Source: CAIWHR01 sp963709525 (GTDB lineage Bacteria; Pseudomonadota; Gammaproteobacteria; Burkholderiales; Casimicrobiaceae). Taken from it: DNA of 64,000 bases. The notes under the pieces were generated by a model that worked only from the letters and a program-made list of their open reading frames with translations, was not told the DNA's origin and searched no databases. The translations under genes and the position numbers were made by a program. Shown piece by piece: positions 50,454 to 58,979 of the stretch. The number at the start of each line of letters is the position of its first letter. Within the stretch, counting starts at the first letter, position 1. The stretch covers positions 62,001-126,000 of the forward strand of contig CAVPXB010000014.1 in the NCBI GenBank assembly GCA_963709525.1, given 5' to 3'.

Positions 50454-53021
50454 GTGTCCAGCCCTGCCGCCGCCACCGAGTTCGTCTTCGGCCGATACCG
50501 CGTGCAGCCGGCCTCGCGCCAGCTCTTCGTCGATGGGATCGCCGTCAAGCTCGGCGCGCGCGCTTTCGATCTGCTGCTGGCCCTCATCGAGCGCCGGGAC
50601 CGGGTCGTCGGCAAGAACGAGTTGCTCGACCTGGTGTGGCCCAAGCTGGTGGTCGAGGAGAACAACCTCCAGGTTCACATCTCGGCGCTGCGCAAGGTCC
50701 TCGGTCCGCTGGCGTTGTTCACGATCCCGGGGCGCGGATATCGATTCACCGCGACGTTGGATCACGTTGGGCCGCATCCGCCGCCGATGCCCGCCGTCGA
50801 AGTCCTGCCTGAGCGTGCAGACGCCACGCCGGAGCTCAAGACCAACCTGCCCGAGACGTTGCCGCCGCTGATCGGTCGTGCCGACGACCTCGCCGCGCTC
50901 GGCTCGCTGATCGCGCAGCATCGGCTGATCACCATCACCGGTGCCGGCGGCGTCGGCAAGTCGCGGCTGGCCCAACATCTGCTGGCTGGGCAGCGCAACG
51001 CCTGCGCGCACGGCGTGGCGTGGGTGGATCTGTCGGGGCTGTCGGACCCCACCCTGGTATCCGGCGCGATCGCCGACGCGCTCGGCGTGCAAACCCGGGG
51101 TGACGATCCTCTCCAGGGCCTCGTCGGCGCCCTCAGACCGCTGGCAGTGCTGGTGGCGCTCGACAACGCCGAGCACCTCGTCGATGAATTGGCACGCGTC
51201 GTGGAAGCACTGCTCCAAGGCACGCCGCACGCGTGCGTGCTGGTCACCAGCCAGGTGCCGCTGAAACTGCCGACCGAGCGTGTCTACCGGCTGGGTTCGC
51301 TCGCGGTGCCCGAGACCGCGTTGCCGGTCGACCAGGCGTCGATGTACGGCGCCGTGGCCCTGTTTGCCGAACGGGCCCGTGCCGCCGACCGGCGCTTCGC
51401 CCTGACCGAACAGAACGTGGCGACGGTCATCGACATCTGTCGCCATCTCGACGGCATGGCGCTCGCCATCGAGCTTGCGGCCGCGCGCGTGCCGCTGCTG
51501 GGGGTGACCCAGCTTGCCGCCGCGTTGGAGCAACGTCTGCGCCTGCTCACCACCGGAAGCCGCGGTGCCGCGCCACGGCAGCAAACCTTGCGCGCCGAGC
51601 TCGAATGGAGTCATCACCTGCTAAGTGCGACCGAGCAGATGGTGTTGCGCCGGCTCGGCGTGTTTGCCGGTGGATTCTCGCTCGAGCTCGCGCAGCAGGT
51701 GGTGGCCGAAACTGCCGTCGACAGCACGCTCGACGAGTGGGCAGTGGTCGACGCTCTCGGCGCACTCGTCGATCGCTCGCTGGTCGCCGTCGATGCCGGC
51801 GAGCCACCGCGCTACCGACTGCTCGAATCGACGCGCGCATTTGCACTGGAACTGCTTGCTGCCGCCGGCGAGGACACATCCTTGCGCCGCCACCATGCAA
51901 GCGCCGTGCTGGCACGCTTCGAGCGAATCGACGCAGCGCGCTGGGGCGGGAGCATCCGCGTCGACGATGCTGTCGCCGCGCTGGAGCCGGACCTCGACAA
52001 CGCGCGCGCGGCGCTCGCCTGGACGCTGGCGCACGATCCGCCGATGGCCGTGGCGCTCGCGCCTGCACTGGGCTTCGCGCTGACCCGTGTGCGCTATCTG
52101 GAGCAGCGCCGCCTTTGGCTCGCCACCGCTGACCACTTGACCGACGATCTGCCGAAGGAGTTGCGCGCCGCGTGGGCGCTGGGATGCAGCAATTTCTGGG
52201 GGACCCGCCGAGCGCGAGTCAGCGTGCCCTGGGCCCGGGCGGCGATCGACCTTTATCGCCGGCTGGCCGATCCCGTCGGCCTGTATCGCGCGCTGGGGGT
52301 GCTATGCCGGTCCAACCACGACGGCGCCTTCGGCGACCTGCGAGATGAGGTGGCCGAGATGCGCGCACTGGAGAATCCTGCGTGGCCGAGCCATTTGAGG
52401 TGGTTGCGTGCCTCTGCCGAAATGACCGTGGCAAGGTCCAGCGGTGCATTCGACGCTGCATTGACCGCCATGCAGCATGTGCAGACGCTGGCCGAGCAGG
52501 CCGGCGATTCGGCCGCGGCGAATGCTGCGCTGGTGGCGCTTGCGGACACCGAACTCATCGCCGGCCGTGTCGACGACGCGGTGCGCCACGGCGCTGCGCT
52601 GGTACAGCGGTTACGCGGCACGCGGGCGCTGGAAAGCCTTGCCTTTGCCCAGCTCAACCTCGCCGGCGCCTGGCTCGCCAAGGACGCGGTCGTCGAGGCG
52701 CGGGAGGTCGCCGAAGCAGGCTGGCCGCTGGCCGAGCAGTTCTACCTGGCGCACGTGTGGGCCGACTATCTGGCATTGCTGGCCGTGCTCGAACGCCGCC
52801 CGCGCTGCTGCGCGCTCTTGCGCGGCTACAGCGATGGGGTGCACGGCGGAAACGACTTCATCCGGCAAGCGAACGAAGCGCGCGCGGCCGAGCGTGCGGA
52901 GCGCCTGGCGCGCGAGGAACTCGGGGACGGCGAATACGGGCGCTTGTCATCCGCCGGTGCCGCCTTGCGCGAAGAGGACGTGGCGGCAGTGGCGTTTGGG
53001 ACGCGGGACGAGAGTCGCTAG
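50454..53021 (+). CDS. Winged-helix regulator with NB-ARC-like ATPase and helical repeats
   Basis: 855 residues, GTG start with GGAG six bases upstream. The N-terminal OmpR-type DNA-binding domain (FGRYRVQPASRQLFVDG, DLLLALIERRDRVVGKNELLDLVW, ISALRKVLG) spans about 10-100. The ATPase domain has P-loop TITGAGGVGKSRLAQH (about 163-175), VLVALDNAEHLVDE and RHLDGMALAIELAAARVPLLG. The C-terminal 350 residues are helical repeats. Such proteins are signal-integrating activators. The TAG stop is formed at the junction with a MITE-like element. Confidence 0.88.
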   Translation: MSSPAAATEFVFGRYRVQPASRQLFVDGIAVKLGARAFDLLLALIERRDRVVGKNELLDLVWPKLVVEENNLQVHISALRKVLGPLALFTIPGRGYRFTATLDHVGPHPPPMPAVEVLPERADATPELKTNLPETLPPLIGRADDLAALGSLIAQHRLITITGAGGVGKSRLAQHLLAGQRNACAHGVAWVDLSGLSDPTLVSGAIADALGVQTRGDDPLQGLVGALRPLAVLVALDNAEHLVDELARVVEALLQGTPHACVLVTSQVPLKLPTERVYRLGSLAVPETALPVDQASMYGAVALFAERARAADRRFALTEQNVATVIDICRHLDGMALAIELAAARVPLLGVTQLAAALEQRLRLLTTGSRGAAPRQQTLRAELEWSHHLLSATEQMVLRRLGVFAGGFSLELAQQVVAETAVDSTLDEWAVVDALGALVDRSLVAVDAGEPPRYRLLESTRAFALELLAAAGEDTSLRRHHASAVLARFERIDAARWGGSIRVDDAVAALEPDLDNARAALAWTLAHDPPMAVALAPALGFALTRVRYLEQRRLWLATADHLTDDLPKELRAAWALGCSNFWGTRRARVSVPWARAAIDLYRRLADPVGLYRALGVLCRSNHDGAFGDLRDEVAEMRALENPAWPSHLRWLRASAEMTVARSSGAFDAALTAMQHVQTLAEQAGDSAAANAALVALADTELIAGRVDDAVRHGAALVQRLRGTRALESLAFAQLNLAGAWLAKDAVVEAREVAEAGWPLAEQFYLAHVWADYLALLAVLERRPRCCALLRGYSDGVHGGNDFIRQANEARAAERAERLAREELGDGEYGRLSSAGAALREEDVAAVAFGTRDESR

Positions 53022-53182
53022 CAGCCTGTCGGACTTAGGTCATCGTAGCGAGCCGAGTGGGAGAGCGAGGACAGATTTTCACGCTTTTGAGGCGCATGGC
53101 GGGACCATGTAACGAAAAAGCGGGGAAATATGGACCGCTATCCCACCGGCGCAGTAGATGAACCCTAAGTCCGACAGGCTGC
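53021..53182 (-). mobile_element. MITE-like element, copy 2 (162 bp, inverted)
   Basis: Inverted repeats GCAGCCTGTCGGACTTAGG and CCTAAGTCCGACAGGCTGC, flanked on both sides by TA (target duplication). It lies exactly between two convergent genes and completes the TAG stop codon of each. Compared with copy 1 (49005-49166) there is one internal change and one paired change that keeps the two arms complementary. Confidence 0.88.
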
Positions 53183-53613
53183 TAGCCCTGTTCCTCGTAG
53201 TGCTTTCGCCGGTGTGCTTCGGACACGAACTCCTCCAGCGCCGGATCCATCGCGCTGCGCGATGAAACGATACCGACCACCTTGCCGTCCTGGACGACGG
53301 GCAGGTGCCGAAAGCCCCGCTCGTGCATCCTCAGCATCGCGTATCCGAAAGGCTTGCCGGGATCGACCGTGTCGGGCGCGGGAGTCATCACGTCGGCAAG
53401 CGGTGTCGTCTGCGCGTCAAGCCCGCGCGCGACGACACGATAGGCAAGGTCGCGCTCGGTGAAAATGCCGACCAGGCGATCGTTGTCAACCACCATGACT
53501 GCGCCCACATTCTTGTTTGCCATGAGCTTGGCCGCCTGGCTGACGACTGTCCCGGGCCCAGTCTTGACGACCTTTTGCCGCTGCATCACGTTTCTGACCG
53601 GCTGATCGAACAT
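53182..53613 (-). CDS. Tandem CBS-domain protein
   Basis: 143 residues made of two CBS motifs: VRNVMQRQKVVKTGPGTVVSQAAKLM with GAVMVVDNDRLVGIFTERDL, then LADVMTPAPDTVDP with HLPVVQDGKVVGIVSSR. CBS pairs bind adenine nucleotides. It stands alone, so its partner is unknown. Divergent from the kinase gene across a region carrying an FNR-type box, which suggests expression at low oxygen. The stop codon is shared with the MITE-like element edge. Confidence 0.92.
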   Translation of the reverse strand: MFDQPVRNVMQRQKVVKTGPGTVVSQAAKLMANKNVGAVMVVDNDRLVGIFTERDLAYRVVARGLDAQTTPLADVMTPAPDTVDPGKPFGYAMLRMHERGFRHLPVVQDGKVVGIVSSRSAMDPALEEFVSEAHRRKHYEEQG

Positions 53614-53746
53614 GGCACTCCCGCGCGCAGGCTGTTGGAAGATTGCAGGTAGGTCTCGTCACCCGGCGCGCAACTCCGGTGTTGCTCCGGGTGCTTTTTT
53701 GGCGAAATTCGTCCGGCGACCATACTCCCGGCGCTCGTGCGCGACG

Positions 53747-53760
53747 TTGACCTTGATCAA
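53747..53760. promoter_or_regulatory. FNR/Anr-type box in divergent promoter region
   Basis: TTGACCTTGATCAA matches the FNR/Anr consensus TTGAT-N4-ATCAA at nine of ten positions, in the 210-bp region between the CBS gene and the kinase gene. Its centre is about 70 bp upstream of the kinase ATG, allowing a class II promoter with a start near 53795. Oxygen-controlled expression of one or both genes is inferred. Confidence 0.6.
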
Positions 53761-53823
53761 GCAGTTCAACCGGCTCGAATTTGACATGGGCCGATAGCGG
53801 CACAAAATGGCGGATCGGGTGAA

Positions 53824-55467
53824 ATGATGGCCGTCATGGCGACCAGCGGTGGAGACAACGGGCTTGCGCTGCAGACAGCGCTGATCGCGGCGCTGCGTGA
53901 TCCGGCCCTGTTCGGGCCGGAGTGCCGCCGCGTCGACGTCATCGAGACCCATATTTCCTGGGTGCTGCTGACCGGCAGGCACGCGTACAAGATCAAGAAA
54001 GCCGTCGCGCTTCCGTTCGTCGATTGCACGACCCTGGAAGCACGCCGCCGTTACTGCAACGAGGAATTGCGGCTCAACCGGCGCCTGGCGCCCGCGCTCT
54101 ACCTCGGCGTAGACCCCATATCCGGCAGCGCGAACTCACCGGCGCTCGGCGGGCCGGGTCCGGCGATCGAGTACGCGGTGAAAATGCGGGAGTTCCCGCA
54201 GTCGGCGCTGCTTTCGCAGGTGCTTGAACGCAACGAGCTTGCCGCGAGCGACATCGATGCGCTGGCCGCAACGATTGCGGATTTCCATCGTCACATTGCC
54301 ATCGCCGGGCCGGGATCGACCTGGGGCCGGCCCGACGAAATCCTGCGCTACGCGATTGACAACTTCGCGGCGATCGGCGCCGGCCTCGATGGCGACGGGC
54401 AGGCGCTCGCCCTGGCCGCCCTGCGCGCCTGGACCGAGGACGAATTCGCCAGGCGGCGCGCCGCATTTGCCTCGCGCCAGGCGTCGGGCTCCATTCGCGA
54501 ATGTCATGGCGACCTGCACCTCCACAACATCGCCCGCATCGACGGCGCGATCACGGTGTTCGACGGCATCGAGTACAACGCGCATCTGCGCTGGATCGAC
54601 GTCGCCAGCGAAATCGCATTCACGGCGATGGATCTCGGCGACCGTGGACGCGCCGATTATGCCTATCGCTTCATCAATGCCTACCTCGAGCGAAGCGGCG
54701 ACTACGGCGGCCTTGCGGTGCTGCCCTATTACCTCGTCTATCGCGCGCTGGTGCGCGCCAAGGTGGCCTGCCTGCGGGCGGGCCAGATCGGTCCGGGCAC
54801 GATGCGCACCGCGATCGTCGACGAATACCGCGGCTATCTCGCGCTGGCGCAGCGCTACGCGCGGCCCGCGCGCCCTGCGCTCATCGTCACGCACGGGCTG
54901 TCCGGCAGCGGCAAGTCGACGTTCACGCAGCAACTGCTGGAACATCTGGGCGGCGTGCGCGTGCGTACCGATGTCGAACGGAAGCGCCTGCAGCATCGTT
55001 CGCCCGGCGTGTCCGTCGGCATGGCCGCCGTTCGCGATCCCTACGATCGGGAGGCCACGCAGGCGACTTACGGCCGCGTGCGCGATCTCGCACGCGAAAT
55101 CGTGTCGGGAGGATTGGTCGCAATCGTGGATGCCGCCTGCCTCGCGCGCTGGCAGCGGCAACTGTTCCAGGCGCTGGCCCACGAGTTGTCGATCCCGTTC
55201 GTGCTGCTGACGTTCGCGGCCTCCCCCGGTCTTCTGCGCGAGCGCGTTGCGGCGCGCCGCGAGGCCGGTGCCGACGCGTCGGAGGCCGACCTCGGCGTTC
55301 TGGCGCTGCAGACGCAAGCGCAGGAGCCGCTGACCAGCGACGAAGCGCGGAACGCGCTGGTCATCGACGCCGCTCTCGGTCCGTCGCGCGCAGATGATCC
55401 CGCGTTTCTTTCCGCGCTTTCGGGCCTCGTTCCGGACCTGCGGGTGAACCCCGGCAGCAGCGGATGA
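53824..55467 (+). CDS. Two-domain kinase: phosphotransferase-like plus P-loop kinase
   Basis: 547 residues. The N-terminal 340 residues resemble aminoglycoside phosphotransferase-like kinases, with catalytic ECHGDLHLHNIA and metal-binding VFDGIEYN. The C-terminal 180 residues are a P-loop kinase (THGLSGSGKSTFTQQLLE, RVRTDVERKRL). This pair is a known fused arrangement of unknown substrate. ATGs at 53824, 53827 and 53836 are all possible starts. The FNR-type box upstream suggests induction at low oxygen. Confidence 0.85.
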   Translation: MMAVMATSGGDNGLALQTALIAALRDPALFGPECRRVDVIETHISWVLLTGRHAYKIKKAVALPFVDCTTLEARRRYCNEELRLNRRLAPALYLGVDPISGSANSPALGGPGPAIEYAVKMREFPQSALLSQVLERNELAASDIDALAATIADFHRHIAIAGPGSTWGRPDEILRYAIDNFAAIGAGLDGDGQALALAALRAWTEDEFARRRAAFASRQASGSIRECHGDLHLHNIARIDGAITVFDGIEYNAHLRWIDVASEIAFTAMDLGDRGRADYAYRFINAYLERSGDYGGLAVLPYYLVYRALVRAKVACLRAGQIGPGTMRTAIVDEYRGYLALAQRYARPARPALIVTHGLSGSGKSTFTQQLLEHLGGVRVRTDVERKRLQHRSPGVSVGMAAVRDPYDREATQATYGRVRDLAREIVSGGLVAIVDAACLARWQRQLFQALAHELSIPFVLLTFAASPGLLRERVAARREAGADASEADLGVLALQTQAQEPLTSDEARNALVIDAALGPSRADDPAFLSALSGLVPDLRVNPGSSG

Positions 55468-55513
55468 TCGCGGTCAGGCTGCTAGACTGCCGGCCTTTGC
55501 TACTGGCACGCGC

Positions 55514-57595
55514 ATGGACACCTCCCCCGCGTTCGACCGCGCGCAGCGCCTGCACCGGCAGGGCAAGCTGCGCGAGGCTTTCCAGGCCTGCGTCGCAATT
55601 CTGGATGCGGACCCGCGGCACGCCCCCGCATGGCATCTGTCGGGCGTCGTCCTGCACGAATCCGGCGACGCGGTGGGTGCGGTCGAGCGCATCCGTCGCT
55701 CGCTGCAACTCGACCGTGCCCCGTCCGCGCCCTGGGCCGACCTTGCCCGGGCACTCGACCAGGTGGGGCGTCCCGAAGCCGCCGTCAATGCACTGAAGGA
55801 AGCGCTCCGACGGGCTCCGCGCGACCCGGCGCTATGGAGCAATCTTGGTGTTTCGGAATCTGCGCTCGGTCGCGGCAGCGAAGCCGAACGCTCGGTACGC
55901 GAGGCCCTGACCGTCGATCCCCGGTACGCGCGGGGCTGGTACAACCTGGCGCTGATCCTGGAGCCGCAGGGCCGGATCCTCGAAGCGCTCGATGCGGCAT
56001 CTCGCGCACTCGGCCTGGCCCCCGAGGAGCCGTCGCACGCGGGCCTCAAGGCGCAGCTGGAAGCCGACCTCGGCAATTCCGAAGTGGCCCGCAAGACGCT
56101 CACCCTGGCGCTGGCCCGACACCCGGCCGTCGCGCCGCTGCGCCAGCAATTGGCGATCGCTGCCGAGGCACTGGGCGACTTCCCCGCGGCGCTCGGCGCC
56201 TACGATCAGGTGCTGCGGCTGGAACCCGGCAACGGAGCCGCGCTTTCGGCACTCGTTTTCCTGAAGAAGCGGGTTTGCGATTGGCGCGACCTGCCCGCGC
56301 TGCAGGAGCGTTTCCGCGACGGCGTCAAGGCAGCGCGCCCCTGGCTGACGCCGTTTTCGTTCCTGTCCGACCCATCGACTCGCGCCGAACAGCGCGCCTG
56401 CGCTGTCCTGGCCGCCCCGCCCGCCCGGGCCCCGGCGACGATGGCGCGATTGCCGCTGTCCGCGGGGCGCCTGCGCGTCGGCTATCTTTCGGGAGACTTT
56501 TTCGATCACCCCACCGCGGTGCTGACCGCAGGCGTGCTGGAAGCGCACGAGCGTTCGCGCGTCGCCGTGGTCGCGTTCTCCACCGGGCCCGATGACGGGG
56601 GGGCTTTGCGGCGGCGCATCGTCGCCGGCGTCGAACGCTTTGTCGACCTTGCCGGCACCGACCCGCAGGCGCAGGCCGAGCGCATTCGCGCCGAGGGAAT
56701 CGACATTCTCGTCGACCTCAAGGGGCATACCGACGGCCCGACGCTGGCGATCCTCGCCGCCCGACCGGCGCCAATCCAGGTCCACTGGCTGGGCTACCCT
56801 GGAACGCTGGGTGCCCCCTACGTCGATTACCTGATCGGCGACCCTGTCGTCACGCCCCTGGCACACGCTGCCGACTACACCGAAAGTCTGGTCCAGCTGC
56901 CGCATTCGTACCAGAGCAACGACCGCTCACGGGCGGTCCAACCCCCGCCGTCACGCGCCAGCCTGGGACTGCCCGCTGGGGCCATCGTCTTTTGCTGCTT
57001 CAACAATAGCTTCAAGATAAATGTGCAAGTAATTGATCTATGGTGCTGTTTGTTGAAGGACGTGCCGAATTCGGTGCTGTGGCTGCTGGCCCGGAACGAT
57101 GCGGATCCGGCGATCGCGCACCTGCGCCGGGAAGCGGCGGCCCGCGATATCGCGCCGGCGCGCCTGATCTTTGCCGCGCACCGGCCGCAGGCGGAATACC
57201 TCGGCTTGTACCAATACGCGGATCTCTTCCTCGACACCTGGCCGTACAACGCACACACCACCGCCAGCGACGCGCTGTGGGTGGGTTGCCCGGTCGTCAC
57301 CTTCCCGGGCGAGACCTTTGCGAGCCGCGTCGGGGCGAGTCTCCTGACCGCCATCGGATTGCCCGAACTCGTGGCCGCGGACGTTGCGGGCTACCGGGCG
57401 CTGGCGATCGACCTCGCCCGCAGCGAGACGCGGCGCACGGCCCTGCGCGAGTATCTGCAGGGACCGGGCCGCGCGAGCCCGCTGTTCGACGCCGAGGCCT
57501 TTGCCCGCGACCTCGAAGTCGCATTCGACGCGATGGCCGGCCAGTACCGGGAGGGCCGCAGAGCGCCGATCGTCATGCGCCCGAAATCCGGTTGA
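55514..57595 (+). CDS. TPR-containing OGT-like glycosyltransferase (GT41)
   Basis: 693 residues. About seven TPR units fill residues 1-265, followed by a GT41-type catalytic region: LRVGYLSGDFFDHP, LKGHTDGPTLAILAARPAPIQVHWLGYPGTLG, FCCFNNSFKIN, LFLDTWPYNAHTTASDALWVGCPVVT and the end helix. It transfers a sugar, often GlcNAc, to Ser/Thr of protein targets chosen by the TPR groove. Cytoplasmic. A 50-base AT-richer patch (57000-57060) covers the conserved FNNSFK segment but does not break the frame. A target such as flagellin is a guess. Confidence 0.9.
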   Translation: MDTSPAFDRAQRLHRQGKLREAFQACVAILDADPRHAPAWHLSGVVLHESGDAVGAVERIRRSLQLDRAPSAPWADLARALDQVGRPEAAVNALKEALRRAPRDPALWSNLGVSESALGRGSEAERSVREALTVDPRYARGWYNLALILEPQGRILEALDAASRALGLAPEEPSHAGLKAQLEADLGNSEVARKTLTLALARHPAVAPLRQQLAIAAEALGDFPAALGAYDQVLRLEPGNGAALSALVFLKKRVCDWRDLPALQERFRDGVKAARPWLTPFSFLSDPSTRAEQRACAVLAAPPARAPATMARLPLSAGRLRVGYLSGDFFDHPTAVLTAGVLEAHERSRVAVVAFSTGPDDGGALRRRIVAGVERFVDLAGTDPQAQAERIRAEGIDILVDLKGHTDGPTLAILAARPAPIQVHWLGYPGTLGAPYVDYLIGDPVVTPLAHAADYTESLVQLPHSYQSNDRSRAVQPPPSRASLGLPAGAIVFCCFNNSFKINVQVIDLWCCLLKDVPNSVLWLLARNDADPAIAHLRREAAARDIAPARLIFAAHRPQAEYLGLYQYADLFLDTWPYNAHTTASDALWVGCPVVTFPGETFASRVGASLLTAIGLPELVAADVAGYRALAIDLARSETRRTALREYLQGPGRASPLFDAEAFARDLEVAFDAMAGQYREGRRAPIVMRPKSG

Positions 57596-57613
57596 TGCTG
57601 CCGGGAAAACCCC

Positions 57614-58969
57614 TCAACCGCGCAGCCAGTCGAGTGCCTGATCGACGCGATCTATGCCGACGACTTTAATTCCGTCAACGGCTTGCTTGGGTTTGTTGAG
57701 ATTTGGGATTAACACCTGCCGAAACCCGAGCTTGGCTGCTTCGCGAATGCGCTCCTGCCCGCGCTGCACCGGGCGGATTTCGCCCGCCAGCCCCACTTCA
57801 CCGAACACCAGCGTCTTGGCGGGCAGCGCCCGGCTCACGAGCGACGAGTGTACCGCCAGCAGCAGCGCGAGGTCGGCGGCCGGCTCGTTGATCCGCACGC
57901 CGCCGACGGCGTTGACGAAGACGTCGTAGCCGGCGGTTTCGACGCCGCCATGCCGGTGCAGCACGGCGAGCAGCAGTGCCAGCCGCTGCGCGTCGAGGCC
58001 GACGGACAGCCGCCGCGGCATGCCGCCCTGGACCGGATCGACCAGCGCCTGGATTTCCACCAGCAGCGGCCGCGAGCCTTCGAGCGTGGCGACGATCGCC
58101 GAGCCGGGAACCGAGTCCGCGTGCTGCGACAGGAACAGCGCCGACGGATTCGACACGCCCTTCAGCCCGCGGTCGGTCATGCCGAACACGCCCAGCTCGT
58201 TGGCGGCGCCGAAGCGATTCTTGATCGCGCGGACGAGGCGGAAGCTCGAATGCGTGTCGCCCTCGAAATAGAGGACGGTGTCGACGATGTGCTCGAGCAC
58301 GCGGGGGCCGGCGATGGCGCCCTCCTTGGTCACGTGACCGACGAAGATGACGACGATGCCGCGCTGCTTCGCGAGCCGCGTCAGCCTCGCCGCGCATTCG
58401 CGCACCTGCGACACGCTGCCCGGTGCCGAGGTGATGGCTTCGGTGTACGCGGTCTGGATCGAGTCGATGACGACCACTTCCGGCTGCTCGATGTCGATCG
58501 CGGCGATGATGGCCTCGAGCTGCACTTCGGCCAGCAGCGATACGGGGGCGTTGAGCAGCGACAGTCGTTGCGCGCGCAGCGCGATCTGCTCGACCGACTC
58601 CTCGCCGGTCACGTACAGCGCCTTTTTCGCGGCGCCGATGGACGCCATCGCCTGCAGCAGCAGCGTCGACTTGCCGATCCCCGGATCGCCCCCCAGCAGG
58701 ATCACGCCGCCGGGCACCATGCCGCCACCGAGAACCCGGTCGAACTCTTCGATGCCGGTCGGAAACCTGGGCGTGTTTCTTGCGTCGACCGAACCCAGCG
58801 TCCGGACAGGGCTGCGCGCACCTGCAAGATTCTGGAACCGCGTCGCGACCGGTGCGGCAACCGATTCGACCAGCGTGTTCCAGGCACCGCAATGCGGGCA
58901 TTGGCCCTGCCATTTCGGACTTTGGCCGCCGCATTCGGTGCAGCTGTGGATGGTCTTCGCTTTTGCCAT
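57614..58969 (-). CDS. radA: DNA repair protein RadA
   Basis: 451 residues, typical. RadA is a RecA-like branch-migration helicase used in recombination. The N-terminal C4 zinc finger (CTECGGQSPKWQGQCPHC), Walker A (GGDPGIGKSTLLLQ), Walker B (VVVIDSIQT), the RadA signature AIKNRFGAANELGVF and a C-terminal Lon-protease-like domain (ALLLAVHSSLVSRALP, FGEVGLAGEIRPV) are all present. It is the last gene of the minus-strand block that starts with ihfB. Confidence 0.97.
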   Translation of the reverse strand: MAKAKTIHSCTECGGQSPKWQGQCPHCGAWNTLVESVAAPVATRFQNLAGARSPVRTLGSVDARNTPRFPTGIEEFDRVLGGGMVPGGVILLGGDPGIGKSTLLLQAMASIGAAKKALYVTGEESVEQIALRAQRLSLLNAPVSLLAEVQLEAIIAAIDIEQPEVVVIDSIQTAYTEAITSAPGSVSQVRECAARLTRLAKQRGIVVIFVGHVTKEGAIAGPRVLEHIVDTVLYFEGDTHSSFRLVRAIKNRFGAANELGVFGMTDRGLKGVSNPSALFLSQHADSVPGSAIVATLEGSRPLLVEIQALVDPVQGGMPRRLSVGLDAQRLALLLAVLHRHGGVETAGYDVFVNAVGGVRINEPAADLALLLAVHSSLVSRALPAKTLVFGEVGLAGEIRPVQRGQERIREAAKLGFRQVLIPNLNKPKQAVDGIKVVGIDRVDQALDWLRG

Positions 58970-58979
58970 CGCGGCGGGA

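Noticed and set aside
53681..53701. Short CCGG hairpin followed by six T as a terminator
   Set aside because: The stem is only about five base pairs and lies between divergent genes, where no plus-strand transcript needs to end.
57000..57060. AT-richer patch in the GT41 gene as an insertion
   Set aside because: It encodes the conserved FNNSFK segment in frame, so it is part of the gene.
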